The position numbers and the translations under genes were made by a program. The notes under the pieces were generated by a model. It had not been told where the DNA came from and searched no databases. It saw only the letters and a program-made list of their open reading frames with translations. This document shows, in pieces, positions 11,501-19,316 of a DNA stretch of 64,000 nucleotides. The stretch covers positions 248,001 through 312,000 of the forward strand of contig NZ_RJKQ01000005.1 of the NCBI RefSeq assembly GCF_003751845.1, written 5' to 3'. The stretch comes from Enterobacter sp. BIGb0383 (lineage in GTDB: Bacteria > Pseudomonadota > Gammaproteobacteria > Enterobacterales > Enterobacteriaceae). How positions within the stretch are numbered: position 1 is the stretch's first letter; each line of letters begins with the position of its first letter.

Positions 11501-13034
11501 TCTGATAGCGTTGCATATAATAGTGTACCCAGAACAATTCACTGAGTACCTTGCTGGTAATCTCGAGATAATTGTTACTGTTCTCAACAACGCTGCGAAT
11601 GTCACCAGGCGAAATACCGGTCGCTTTATACAGACGGATCAGTTTATTCATTTTGAGCAGGAGAAGGTTAGTCAGGCGAGTGGCCCCCATACCCGTATCA
11701 GTCCCGGACTGGACCTGTTCAAAACGAAACTTTACCCTGGTCGATATTTTTTTATCACTACCTTTTTCACCATATCGGTACAGATAGAGTCCAAACTCGT
11801 CGGCCAGATCGGTATCGGTTAACAGAAACTCAGGCGACTGATAGACGACATTCGCCATCGTCGACCCGTTGATTTCGCACAGATATTCTTCCCTCGGGGA
11901 GTCCATTCTGACGCTGACCGAACCATAATCGTCCCTGAACTTAACCCTGACATAAAACCGGTTTCCCGAAACTTTAAATAAATCTATAAAGTGCGTTTGC
12001 GCATCGTAGTGACTTCCTTTTGTTCGGGTAATGCGATAACGCTGCAACATGCCCGTTTCATCGACCACATATGAATTTAAAACATCATCAGCATAGCCAT
12101 TATTTTCAGTGACCATCTCAAGGAAAAGGGCCATTTCATCATGGCTTATCCCATAATATTTAGACAGAAACTGGAAGTCCTGAAAATAATCGACATCGAT
12201 CTCGCCAAAATTTTTATTAACAAGCTCTGCCGCATTTTTCTCCGTCACCTCCTCCGTCAGAATAGCGAATAAATCCGGAGAAATATCCGACTCAAGCCCC
12301 AGCAGCGACGAGCTATCCATCAGTTGCGCGACCTCCGGGTTACGCCGGAAAGCGGAAAAAGTCTCATCCTGCAACATGATTGAGCGGCGCGTCGCTTCAT
12401 ACGGCAAATGGAACGGAGTCATACCGGAGTGTCGCCAGATGGACAAATTCTCCAGCACGCCGTCATAACTCTTGTCATCATACTTTTGAATATTATTCAT
12501 CAGCAATTCACTGGAAAGTGTCAGTGTTGACAGCTCATCATCCATATTGCTTTGGGAAAGCGGCAGCTCCACTAAATCAGGACGACGAGTATCAAGCCGG
12601 TACTCGCTCACCTCCGGATGAAGGTCCCTTGCTTCACGATACAGCTCCGTCAGATAGCCCGCGGGCGAAAACATCGAGGCTACAGAGCCCGGCTTAACGA
12701 ACGAACGGGCACGCTGCGGGAAAAAACCGTCGTAGCTCTTCAGCATGGAGGACTGGCGGATCCCGAGGTTTACCGCTTTGGCCAGTTGGGGATTTGCCAG
12801 ACTGAGAATACGCGACTCTGCCAGTTTATTTTCTTTTAACGCCGTCTGCGCCTGCTGGTAGAGATAATTGCTCTCTCCCCAGCTAAGACTCTCCCCGGCA
12901 AGGTCTTTTACCTCAGAAAATGAGCGGACCATAATATCGGAAAGGGTAATCTTCGACTCGCTGGCGGACAGGCTGCGGACGCCTGAAGTATTTACATGGT
13001 TAATTTTATCCAGAATATCATCAATACAATACAT
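5526..13034 (-). CDS. TcA subunit of Tc toxin complex (TcdA-like pore and receptor-binding protein)
   Basis: TcA pentamers bind host cells, form the syringe-like channel and inject the TcB/TcC cargo. I take ATG at 13034 (2502 residues) because GGTGGGAG lies just ahead of it; an in-frame GTG three codons earlier is possible but falls on that Shine-Dalgarno. The N-terminus has the VRP1-type helical region (GFFPQRARSFVKPGSVASMFSPAGYLTELY in two parts, residues about 95-135). A neuraminidase-like/ABC-toxin segment (LHICWVESREI) lies near residue 1170. The typical NALYFWEMFYYVPMMV motif is near 1760. The pore-forming helices (VPNIYGMAFGGSRYGAIAKA, SEAYRRRRQEWDVQRN) are around 2130-2190, and the TcB-binding end has YQFYDLTVSRCLM and FIRPGAWQGTYAGLMAGE near 2250-2300. 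Length matches TcdA1 (about 2516). The receptor-binding middle (genomic 8.4-9.4 kb) is unusually AT-rich and the least recognisable part. Confidence 0.95.
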   Translation of the reverse strand: MYCIDDILDKINHVNTSGVRSLSASESKITLSDIMVRSFSEVKDLAGESLSWGESNYLYQQAQTALKENKLAESRILSLANPQLAKAVNLGIRQSSMLKSYDGFFPQRARSFVKPGSVASMFSPAGYLTELYREARDLHPEVSEYRLDTRRPDLVELPLSQSNMDDELSTLTLSSELLMNNIQKYDDKSYDGVLENLSIWRHSGMTPFHLPYEATRRSIMLQDETFSAFRRNPEVAQLMDSSSLLGLESDISPDLFAILTEEVTEKNAAELVNKNFGEIDVDYFQDFQFLSKYYGISHDEMALFLEMVTENNGYADDVLNSYVVDETGMLQRYRITRTKGSHYDAQTHFIDLFKVSGNRFYVRVKFRDDYGSVSVRMDSPREEYLCEINGSTMANVVYQSPEFLLTDTDLADEFGLYLYRYGEKGSDKKISTRVKFRFEQVQSGTDTGMGATRLTNLLLLKMNKLIRLYKATGISPGDIRSVVENSNNYLEITSKVLSELFWVHYYMQRYQTTLSDSLILAGAAINQTSYRHRPSAFTRLFNSPPLNGQIFSADGASIVLEPSMVTDTFRTGVMKGAFQVNDTELYTLWTLAKGKSTQVHFTCTIDDLSALYRVKLLADAHGLSVTELAALLSVSPYASTAIATLSGQALANLVSFIGLCTEWLREQNLTISDLWLMTTTRYSTALSPDIENLLTTLKNGLGDRTFSDWNERSLALAPFVAAATQLDSADIAWYLLVWLNNLQPQGLTLSAFLTLVMKEGRTAAETTKVVGFSQVLGQLALMVSTLKLTAGELALAVMSPAKFQENAGVTNLPHSLSTMRGLTRLHHWLQRCGSSATEVLSALGEGKLTPARLAQAMMLDEQLVAQGLTQHNGVALTFSSWRDIDVTLQWVDIATSLGITPAGVARLMGMKYTTSNSSPAYADWKAMGQILQSGLNTRQKTELQAALDERLSAALSAYAIKYITPAWVTDRDKLYSWLLIDNKISAQVKTTRLAEAIASLQLYVNRALTGIEDGVTNSVKSRPFFTDWDLWNKRYSTWAGVSQLVYYPENYIDPTLRIGQTGMMDEMLQSLSQSQLSSDTVEDGFKTYMTRFEEIANLKVIGGYHDSVTDQYGLTYIIGRAANGDYYWRSADIGKMANGTLPANAWREWTKISVAISAVNDLVRPVIFQSRLHICWVESREISVTSGSTTTRSIEYQLKYAHILHDGTWSVPVSVTSARNILPPQSIPISAMGMYCGCDTHNERLYFFFHKKLASYGNKLSNISGVRILPDGHIEELAEAAAQELAAPVSSQLSTTSAVLLNSRYCSVGVSKPVSLGYGWGDGYYSIMNGSSVSPVNVSLTNNGKVALKINATAKVIYNGYKGARSGTLVDMMKQSGLMGEEFYLPRSVSVGSYASSQKYVVDCLIKKNSRLVFLSASSQYINGGFVPHFRIADIPASNKDSQAAFKWGELYRAVSKYTVAHPPAPVSVCRSNPFPSAGPDFTFSSFEYINTTINPADVKITVTGGGNVSFISDRRSKFTFGESLFLFENKTIEVPLSAFVNNTLDLTLTCSASAPAGDGRSLGKESFRVTLTLDAVPVITLNQTTTSAQYLQYGVHRIRVNTLFAKQLVTRANTGLNTVLSMETQLLQEPQLGKGFYVDFVLPRYSASVHGSSRKFYLSLKHVVDNDAHVVYTGMLADTELSVRLFIPLDATPLNTEYCARVFLTTDKMGDSSWLGAHFKYVDDTRTAIEINSQSKLSMFENVVILDLQTEPMDFNGANALYFWEMFYYVPMMVFKRLLQESRFTEATRWIKYIWSPEGYLLDGQPAAWQWNVRPLEDDISWNASPLDSVDPDAVAQADPMHYKVATFMSWLDLLIARGDAAYRLLERDTLNEAKMWYVQALSVLGDEPWLTFSADWSNPRLGNAADQTLKTRTLQALEAVRQQTDSVELFTANSLTDLFLPQQNDKLIGYWQTLAQRLYNLRHHLSIDGQPLSLAIYAAPADPAALLSAAVIASQGGSNLPAAVMPLYRFPVMLENARGMVNQLTQFGSNLLSITERQDAEALSELLLTQGAELMLQSLSLQQKNITEIDADQLALEESRHGAQSRHSHYSKLYDEDVNRGETQAMELALSSAVLSTTARAAYTVAAGLDAVPNIYGMAFGGSRYGAIAKAVGTGIEIGASASHAAAERITQSEAYRRRRQEWDVQRNTAECEMKQIDAQLAALAIKREAAVMQKTYLETQQTQTRAQMTFLQNKFTNKALYSWLRGKLAAIYYQFYDLTVSRCLMAQEAWKWTMGTASATFIRPGAWQGTYAGLMAGETLQLSLAQMEERYLQADEREKEVTRTVCLSEVYAGLAGKDAFTLATAVTTLVTAGKGSAGAAVNGLTVTSDKRLQASLKLSDLKIDKDYPDALGKTRRIKQISVTLPALTGPYQDVRAVLSYGGSVVLPRGCDALAVSHGMNDSGQFQLDFNDSRWLPFEGIPVEDTGTLVLSFPDIGDRQKALLLSLTDIILHIRYTIIG

Positions 13035-13462
13035 AGCTCCCACCTTATTATTGGCTGGAATATTCTCCCAATGAAAAAATAACTATTCGATCGCCATCGT
13101 AGCAAGGGAACTCTTAACAATTCAATTTAAAACATTTTATAGATTAACGAAATAAAAACCTAAAAATACATTCTCTAATGCAATAATAAAAACAAGATGT
13201 GATATTTAAATTAACTCAATAAGCCAGACAAATAACACAAAACCGAAAATAACATCGGCAATTTTTAGAATACCCCAATGCAAAAAACGTGTTGAGACCC
13301 TCATCGCCAGCTCCTGTGGTGCTCGCCAGAGCATAAAAAACCGCCGACGTTTACTCATAGTTACGTTTTAGCCGCTATGATTGTGTGAAAGGCGCTTTGC
13401 AACGCACCCGCCCATAGTATAAATACGCTTACTTTTTTCCACTTAGCTTATGGATACCTTCG
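13035..13462. other. AT-rich divergent intergenic region, Tc operon / ampH
   Basis: About 430 bp with no supported gene. The left 250 bp are strongly AT-rich, with A and T runs such as TTTTATAGATTAACGAAATAAAAACC, much more so than flanking genes. This is the kind of DNA bound by H-NS and is the likely Tc promoter region. The right 100 bp, nearer ampH, return to average composition and probably contain the ampH promoter. I could not fix either promoter with confidence. Confidence 0.5.
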
Positions 13463-14608
13463 TTGAAACGTAGTCTGCTTTTTTCTGCCGCCCTGGCTGC
13501 GGCGTCACTGACACAGGTCCAGGCGGCGCAGCCGTTAACCGACCCCGTTTTCGCGTCCGATATCGTCGATCGTTACGCCAACCATATCTTCTACGGTAGC
13601 GGCGCTACCGGTATGGCGATGGTGGTTATCGACGGTAATCAGCGGGTGTTTCGCAGCTTCGGTGAGACTCGCCCCGGCAGTAACGTCCATCCCCAGCTTG
13701 ATTCAGTGATCCGCATAGCGTCCCTGACAAAAGTGATGACCAGTGAAATGCTGGTGAAGCTGATGGATCAGGGTGTGGTAAAACTCGACGATCCCCTGAG
13801 CAAGTTCGCTCCGCCCGGCGCACGCGTGCCGACGTATCAGGGCGCACCGATTACCCTGAAGAACCTGGCGACCCACACCAGCATTTTGCCGCGTGAGCAG
13901 CCCGGCGGCGCGGCCAACCGTCATGTGTTTATCTGGCCGACCCGCGCCCAGCGCTGGAGCTGGATCTCCACGGCAAATCTGAAGGCGACGCCCGGCACCC
14001 AGGCTAACTACTCCAATCTTGGGTTCGACCTGCTGGCAGATGCGCTCTCCACCGCCGCCGGTAAGCCTTACCCCCAGCTCTTTCAGGAGCAAATCGCTCG
14101 CCCGCTGGGGATGAAAGATACGACCTATACCCCATCGCCGGACCAGTGCCGCCGTTTGATGGTGCCGGAAAAAAGCGCCAGCCCGTGCAATAACACCCTG
14201 GCCGCGATCGGCAGCGGGGGTATCTACTCTACGCCGGGAGATATGATGCGCTGGATGCAGCAGTTCCTGTCATCAGACTTCTACACCCGCAGCCCGCAGG
14301 CGGACCGGATGCAGACGCTTATCTACCCGCGCAGCCAGCTTACCCGCGTGGTCGGTATGGACGTACCGGGCAAAGCCGACGCACTCGGTCTCGGCTGGGT
14401 GTATATGGCACCGAAAGAGGGCCGCCCGGGGATCGTGCAGAAAACCGGCGGTGCCGCAGGCTTTATTACCTATATGGCGATGGTGCCGCAGCATAACGTC
14501 GGCGCTTTTGTGGTGATCACCCGCTCACCGCTGACCCGCTTTACCAATATGAGCGACGGTCTGAACGACCTGGTCTCAGAGCTGAGTACCAATAAAGCTC
14601 GTCCGTAA
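13463..14608 (+). CDS. ampH: AmpH, D-alanyl-D-alanine carboxypeptidase/endopeptidase
   Basis: This is a periplasmic penicillin-binding protein with a class C beta-lactamase fold that trims peptidoglycan peptides and takes part in wall recycling. The 381-residue product aligns almost end to end with E. coli AmpH as I recall it. Signal peptide residues 1-22 end at AQA|AQP. Active-site motifs are present: SxxK as S87-L-T-K90, YSN at 183-185 and KTGG at 327-330. Translation appears to begin at TTG (13463), giving MKRSLLFSAA, as in E. coli; no ATG further in keeps the signal peptide. The gene is divergent from the Tc operon and 99 bp ahead of hemB on the same strand. E. coli has sbmA in the divergent position. 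Confidence 0.95.
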   Translation: MKRSLLFSAALAAASLTQVQAAQPLTDPVFASDIVDRYANHIFYGSGATGMAMVVIDGNQRVFRSFGETRPGSNVHPQLDSVIRIASLTKVMTSEMLVKLMDQGVVKLDDPLSKFAPPGARVPTYQGAPITLKNLATHTSILPREQPGGAANRHVFIWPTRAQRWSWISTANLKATPGTQANYSNLGFDLLADALSTAAGKPYPQLFQEQIARPLGMKDTTYTPSPDQCRRLMVPEKSASPCNNTLAAIGSGGIYSTPGDMMRWMQQFLSSDFYTRSPQADRMQTLIYPRSQLTRVVGMDVPGKADALGLGWVYMAPKEGRPGIVQKTGGAAGFITYMAMVPQHNVGAFVVITRSPLTRFTNMSDGLNDLVSELSTNKARP

Positions 14609-14615
14609 TCCCATA

Positions 14616-14663
14616 ATGGTCGTGGAAGGTAAAGATAACTTTTGCAAAACACCCCACGACCAT
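14616..14663. repeat. Inverted repeat between ampH and hemB
   Basis: Perfect 10-bp arms ATGGTCGTGG and CCACGACCAT, separated by 28 bases, fill most of the 99-bp gap. They start 8 bp after the ampH stop and end 45 bp before hemB. There is no T-run. It could be an operator or an mRNA-stabilising stem. Confidence 0.4.
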
Positions 14664-14707
14664 ATTTGGTAGACTGCTCACTTCGTTGCACAACCTTCAG
14701 GCAAACC

Positions 14708-15679
14708 ATGACCGATTTAATCACCCGTCCGCGCCGCCTGCGCCAGTCCCCTGCGCTGCGCGCCATGTTTGAAGAGACAACCCTGACCCGAAACGATCTG
14801 GTGTTGCCCATCTTTGTTGAAGAAGAGATCGACGACTATAAAGCCATCGAAGCGATGCCTGGCGTCATGCGCATTCCGGAAAAATATCTGGCGCGCGAGA
14901 TCGAACGTATCGCCCGCGCAGGGATCCGCTCGGTGATGACTTTCGGTATCTCTCACCACACTGACGCCACCGGCAGCGATGCCTGGCAGGAAAATGGTCT
15001 GGTAGCGCGCATGTCACGTATCTGCAAAGACGCGGTGCCGGAAATGATCGTCATGTCCGATACCTGCTTCTGCGAATACACCTCTCACGGTCACTGTGGC
15101 GTGCTGTGCGACCACGGCGTGGATAACGACGCGACCCTGGAGAACCTCGGCAAGCAGGCAGTGGTTGCTGCCGCGGCCGGAGCCGACTTTATCGCCCCTT
15201 CTGCGGCGATGGATGGTCAGGTACAGGCGATCCGCCAGGCGCTGGACAAGGCGGGTTTTATCGATACCGCGATTATGTCCTACTCCACTAAGTTCGCTTC
15301 CTCGTTCTACGGCCCGTTCCGTGAAGCCGCCGGTACCGCGCTGAAAGGCGACCGTAAAACCTATCAGATGAACCCGCTTAACCGTCGCGAAGCCATCCGT
15401 GAATCCCTGCTGGACGAAGCCCAGGGCGCGGACTGCCTGATGGTCAAACCGGCCGGTGCCTACCTCGATATCCTGCGCGATATCCGCGAACGCACCCAGC
15501 TGCCAATTGGCGCTTACCAGGTCAGCGGTGAATACGCGATGATCAAGTTCGCGGCGCAGGCCGGGGCCATCGACGAAGAGAAAGTGGTTCTGGAAAGCCT
15601 GGGTGCAATCAAGCGCGCCGGTGCCGATCTGATCTTCAGCTACTTCGCTCTCGATCTGGCGGAGAAAAACATCCTCTGA
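14708..15679 (+). CDS. hemB: Delta-aminolevulinic acid dehydratase (porphobilinogen synthase)
   Basis: HemB condenses two 5-aminolevulinate molecules into porphobilinogen in cytosolic heme synthesis. The 323-residue protein matches E. coli HemB along its length. Schiff-base lysines are at K195 ([14 protein letters not shown]) and K247 (MVKPAGAY). The zinc cysteines are C120, C122 and C130 in [15 protein letters not shown] place the start at ATG 14708 ([12 protein letters not shown]), the E. coli start; the frame is open 22 codons further upstream but without family similarity. A GC-rich hairpin follows the stop. In E. coli hemB is directly convergent with tauD; here about 6.4 kb of extra genes separate them. 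Confidence 0.97.
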   Translation: MTDLITRPRRLRQSPALRAMFEETTLTRNDLVLPIFVEEEIDDYKAIEAMPGVMRIPEKYLAREIERIARAGIRSVMTFGISHHTDATGSDAWQENGLVARMSRICKDAVPEMIVMSDTCFCEYTSHGHCGVLCDHGVDNDATLENLGKQAVVAAAAGADFIAPSAAMDGQVQAIRQALDKAGFIDTAIMSYSTKFASSFYGPFREAAGTALKGDRKTYQMNPLNRREAIRESLLDEAQGADCLMVKPAGAYLDILRDIRERTQLPIGAYQVSGEYAMIKFAAQAGAIDEEKVVLESLGAIKRAGADLIFSYFALDLAEKNIL

Positions 15680-15686
15680 TCCCTCA

Positions 15687-15712
15687 GGGCGGGTTGATCC
15701 CCCGCCCTTCTA
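15687..15712 (+). terminator. Probable terminator after hemB
   Basis: GGGCGGG (15687-15693) and CCCGCCC (15701-15707) form a perfect 7-bp GC stem with loop TTGATCC, eight bases after the hemB stop. It is followed by only a short T-rich tail (TTCTAAATGTT), so termination may be incomplete. Confidence 0.65.
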
Positions 15713-15786
15713 AATGTTCATCGCTCTGCAATGTCACCGTCATATTTCGCTTCTACTGTCTGGGCAAGACGTGAGGAGAAGCGACC

Positions 15787-17514
15787 ATGTTTAGTCTCGA
15801 CAACGTACTCGATGACCTGTGGCCTGAGGCGAAACCCGCCCCCTGGCAAAAAAGTGTTCTCAAACGTTTATTGTACGAAGAGGAATTCCAGTCCTTTGCT
15901 GCACACCACCGCCACCTGAAAGGGCTGGATATGGTGGAACAGGTACTCGACCACCTTGCCATTCGCTGCGCCATTCCGGCCCACGACCTCGAACAAATCC
16001 CCGAACATGGCCCACTGGTGATTATCGCCAACCATCCGACCGGCACCCTTGACGGTCTGGCGCTGCTGTACGCAGTTTCCCGCGTGCGTCGCGATGTGAA
16101 AGTGGTGACCAACCGGATGCTCAGCCACCTCGAACCGCTGAGCTCTCTGTTTATTCCGGTGGATAATATTAATGGCCGCACCAGCAAAACCTCTTTGCAG
16201 CAGATGGAACAGCATCTGCAAAGCGCCGGTGCCCTGATCTTCTTCCCGGCGGGCGAAGTCTCGCGCCCGACGCGTAAAGGTATTCGCGATAAGCGCTGGC
16301 ATACCGGCTTTATCAAGCTGGCGGCGAAATTCCGCGCCCCGCTGCTGCCGATGCATATCCGCGCCCGCAACAGTATGCTGTTTTACTGCAGCACCCTGAT
16401 CTCCCCGACTCTGCCGATGCTTCTGCTGATGCAGCAAATGTTTCGCCGTCGCGACAGCTGCCTGCCTATTTCCATCGGCAAGCAGATCGCCTGGTCCAAC
16501 TGGTACCACGCCGGTACGCCGTCCCGCGAACTGGCCGAGAAGTGCCGTCGACACGTCATTCGACTGGGCAAAGGCAAGGAAGGTATCTTTAAAACTGAAA
16601 GCGCCATTGCCCGTCCGGAAGACCGCGCCACGCTTAAGCGAGAACTGCTGCGTGCCGAATGCCTGGGCCGCACCGCCGACGGCAAGGTTATCTATCTCTG
16701 GCAGCGTAACGGTCAGGAAGATGTGCCGGTACTGCGCGAGCTGGGACGCCTGCGCGAAATCGCCTTCCGCGCCGTGGGCGAAGGCAGCGGCAAACGCCGG
16801 GATACGGACAGCTACGACGACGACTATCTGCACCTGATCCTGTGGGATGAAGAGGATCTGGAGATTGTCGGCGCCTACCGCTTTATGCCTACCGCCGGTC
16901 AGGTGGAAAAGCACGGCGAGGAAGGCCTCTACAGCCACAGCCTTTTCCACTACGGCGAGCAGATGGACGATGTTCTGCGCCAGGGCATCGAGCTGGGGCG
17001 CAGCTTTATTCAGCCGCGCTACTGGGGTCGTCGCGGCCTGGATTATCTCTGGTCCGGTATCGGGGCCTATCTGGCGCGCTATCCGCAATACCGCTATCTG
17101 TTTGGTCCGGTCTCCATCTCCGGCGGCCTGCCACCTGCCGCACGGGATCTGCTGGTCGCTTTCTATCGCCTGTGGTTCCCGGCAAGCCATCCGCTGGCCG
17201 CCTCACGCCGTCCGTATCCGGCAACGCTCCCGGATGTACTGGCGCAGTTCGGCGGAGAAGATTATACGGAAGATCTGACGCGCCTTAAGTCGCTGCTGGG
17301 CAATCTCGGCTGCGGTATCCCACCGCTCTATAAGCAGTATTCAGAGCTGTGTGAGCCCGGCGGCGTGCAGTTTATCGACTTCGGCAGCGACCCGGCGTTT
17401 AACGACTGCGTCGACGGCCTGGTGCTGGTGGACCTGACCTATCTGAAGGCAAACCGGTATCAGCGGTATATTGGGGCGCACAGGGGTGTGGGGATTGAGG
17501 AGACGGCGGCGTGA
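15787..17514 (+). CDS. olsF: OlsF-like bifunctional acyltransferase (ornithine lipid synthesis)
   Basis: The 575-residue protein has two parts. Residues about 70-260 are a PlsC/hemolysin-type O-acyltransferase with NHPTGTLDG (H83-x5-D89) and the second block FFPAGEVSRP. Residues about 300-560 resemble the OlsB/GNAT-type N-acyltransferase seen at the C-terminus of OlsF (REIAFRAVGEGSGKR, GRSFIQPRYWGRRGLDYLW, GPVSISGGLPPAARDLL). OlsF of Serratia makes ornithine lipids from ornithine and acyl-ACP in one protein, a membrane lipid made under phosphate limitation in several bacteria. The start follows a GAGGAG site (15775-15780). It is absent from this spot in E. coli and is the first extra gene between hemB and tauD. 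The fold assignment is firm; that the product is ornithine lipid is inferred. Confidence 0.8.
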   Translation: MFSLDNVLDDLWPEAKPAPWQKSVLKRLLYEEEFQSFAAHHRHLKGLDMVEQVLDHLAIRCAIPAHDLEQIPEHGPLVIIANHPTGTLDGLALLYAVSRVRRDVKVVTNRMLSHLEPLSSLFIPVDNINGRTSKTSLQQMEQHLQSAGALIFFPAGEVSRPTRKGIRDKRWHTGFIKLAAKFRAPLLPMHIRARNSMLFYCSTLISPTLPMLLLMQQMFRRRDSCLPISIGKQIAWSNWYHAGTPSRELAEKCRRHVIRLGKGKEGIFKTESAIARPEDRATLKRELLRAECLGRTADGKVIYLWQRNGQEDVPVLRELGRLREIAFRAVGEGSGKRRDTDSYDDDYLHLILWDEEDLEIVGAYRFMPTAGQVEKHGEEGLYSHSLFHYGEQMDDVLRQGIELGRSFIQPRYWGRRGLDYLWSGIGAYLARYPQYRYLFGPVSISGGLPPAARDLLVAFYRLWFPASHPLAASRRPYPATLPDVLAQFGGEDYTEDLTRLKSLLGNLGCGIPPLYKQYSELCEPGGVQFIDFGSDPAFNDCVDGLVLVDLTYLKANRYQRYIGAHRGVGIEETAA

Positions 17515-18161
17515 GTGCAGTCTCCTGGGAATGTTGGCCGTGTGATGTTCAGCGGAATATTCTGCTGCACATCACAGATTCTTATTCCCTATAAACTCTA
17601 CAGATTGACTTGCTTACTTGTTATCCGTAGGGTTTCTGCGAACCCGCCTGCAACGCTAACTTCCCCTTAACTGGTTCTAGTCGCATTGCACTACAGGCAA
17701 CGCGCTACTGAAAGCTCACCTTAGGTGGGCTTTCCTCGTTTAAGAAACTCAGAAGATTTCCCTGCACTGCGATAAATTGTCATCGTACGTTACCTTGTTT
17801 GAATATCCGCCAACTTCAATTTTTTTACATACTCATGCGCTTTACACAGTAAAAACAATGAAATAAACGGTAACTGTCGGAGCTTTTTGCAAGACACAGC
17901 GCTCACTCCACCATAACCTGAACGTGTTTCAGATTATCAAGAGAAGCGTTTACGAAGCCATGAGTTGTATCTACATACTCTTTTGGCATGCTTAAAAACT
18001 ATTTTTTATCCCCCCACTCAGACCTATCTTCAGACGGGCACTGCAGAAAATGAATCCAGTACAACAGAGCTTTAAAGTGTGTATAGTCAGTATCTACAGA
18101 TGCAAATCCATTGATGCAAGTTATCATACCTTTGAAACTATTGATTACAGACGGAGGAAAG
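17515..18161. other. 650-bp gene-free stretch, start of accessory segment
   Basis: No protein-coding gene is supported here. Composition shifts from GC-rich (olsF) to AT-rich toward 18 kb. The stretch holds the hairpin pair described separately (17627-17741). Its last bases, ACGGAGGAAAG, are the ribosome binding site of the next gene. Confidence 0.5.
17627..17741 (+). ncRNA. Candidate small RNA with terminator-like 3' hairpin
   Basis: GGGTT-TCTGCG-AACCC (17630-17645) forms a small hairpin. About 65 bases later GAAAGCTCACC-TTA-GGTGGGCTTTC (17710-17734) forms a strong 11-bp stem (one G-T pair), followed by CTCGTTT. A stand-alone terminator 200 bp after olsF with no gene directly ahead suggests a short transcript, perhaps a phage-derived RNA. 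I could not name a family, and the promoter is not clear. Confidence 0.3.
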
Positions 18162-18665
18162 ATGAATTCACGCGAGATTTTTTTTCAGAAAGTAGGTGAA
18201 AATAATGAAGCAACTAAAAACTTCAAAGAATCATTTAATAGAGAGTTAGATGAGTTTCAAAAGAAAACACTAGAACTCCTAACACAAATACAATCGTGGT
18301 TTGAAGGGAGCGCTATCACCGCAAAAACTGATAGAAAGGCCATTAACGATACGATAGAACCAAGTAAGGTCAATTATGTAGTTTCACTTTTTCTCCGAAA
18401 TGGGGAAAAAACTCTTTCAATCGATCCTGAAGGCCTTAGGTTCGCAGGCGGAATCACTGGGTCGCTCACAGTAAAAATTATCAATATGAGCAGAGCTCCT
18501 AATACTCAAACATTTAATCTTCATATGCGTGACAGGGCTTTACGAGCGCAGGGTGTACCGGAGCAGTACGAGGGCTGGGTTATCGTTACAAGTAACCATG
18601 CAGGCAGAGTTGTTGAAGAATTTAATGAGGAAAATTTCTTCGCAAAGATTGAGTCCTTTGCTTAA
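18162..18665 (+). CDS. AT-rich orphan protein, function unknown
   Basis: The 167-residue product starts at ATG 18162, chosen because GGAGGAAAG lies directly upstream; a longer frame from 18111 lacks such a site. It has no signal peptide or membrane segment. Residues 1-45 are charged and probably helical (ESFNRELDEFQKKTLELL), followed by a mixed beta-type region (NYVVSLFLRNGEKTLSID, FNLHMRDRALRAQG, EGWVIVTSN). The codon use is AT-rich, unlike all core genes nearby, which indicates recent transfer. I do not recognise the family. It lies next to a satellite-phage remnant, so it may be a cargo gene of that element; no defence or toxin motif is visible. Confidence 0.7.
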   Translation: MNSREIFFQKVGENNEATKNFKESFNRELDEFQKKTLELLTQIQSWFEGSAITAKTDRKAINDTIEPSKVNYVVSLFLRNGEKTLSIDPEGLRFAGGITGSLTVKIINMSRAPNTQTFNLHMRDRALRAQGVPEQYEGWVIVTSNHAGRVVEEFNEENFFAKIESFA

Positions 18666-19093
18666 AGTGGCATACATACACAGCATTGCTTAATATTTAC
18701 GATGTTTATGCTCCCCTTGCGCATATAGGGCTCGAAGAAACCTACGTGCGCGAGGGACCAAGGAAAAATGAAGGAGGATTAGCCGTACCCCCTAAAAGTA
18801 AATAAAGCCATGACAAATGTTAATTTAGAACCCCACAAAAGCAACATATATCATATAAATAAGACTCACCTTCAATACAGCCCCCCTTCTCGATTAGCAA
18901 TGAATATTTTATGCATCGAAATAAGAAACATAATTTCCGTCCTCTCATTGTCTATAGTCAAAGGACAATTCAAAGTGAAACAAACTGCAATTTTAGGCGT
19001 TTTTTGCGAGGCGGCTCGGGTAAGTGATAAAGTGCAGCTCAGCTCGGCGTAAAAGCCTTGTCGTCCGTTTCGGTGAGCAGTATGGTCTTCCCG

Positions 19094-19290
19094 CACCTGC
19101 AAAATCAGGTGCCAGGATTGGAACCCTGAATCACTTCACTGACGACACTACTTTTGTGTCGTGCGCTCGGCTACATCTCCATGGTGGACCGGGCGGGGGC
19201 ACTGAAAAGTGCGCTGGTGTCAGTGAAGCCAGTAGTTCCAACCCTGCCCGGCTCCACCACCAATGAGATTGGAACCTCGGGTGGTGGTGA
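19094..19290 (+). ncRNA. Folded RNA region resembling a P4-type immunity leader
   Basis: Several nested stems occur in 200 bp: CACCTG/CAGGTG (19094-19111); TTCACTGAC (19135-19143) with GTCAGTGAA (19219-19227) closing a domain; ACGACAC/GTGTCGT (19142-19162); GCACT-GAAA-AGTGC (19199-19212); and CCACCACC with GGTGGTGG (19253-19288) just before the next gene. P4 immunity works through a short CI RNA pairing with sequences in the same leader, and this arrangement would fit. The identity is inferred from structure and position only. Confidence 0.4.
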
Positions 19291-19316
19291 TAAAGACTAT
19301 TCACTGGAGGCTATCT

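Noticed and set aside
15868-17190. Antisense open frame of 440 codons opposite olsF
   Set aside because: Shadow of the acyltransferase gene, with no recognisable motif and Ala/Gln-rich composition from codon-position bias.
18810-19052. 80-codon frame in the satellite remnant
   Set aside because: No ribosome site, no recognised family and overlapped by an equally open antisense frame; left as part of the remnant.
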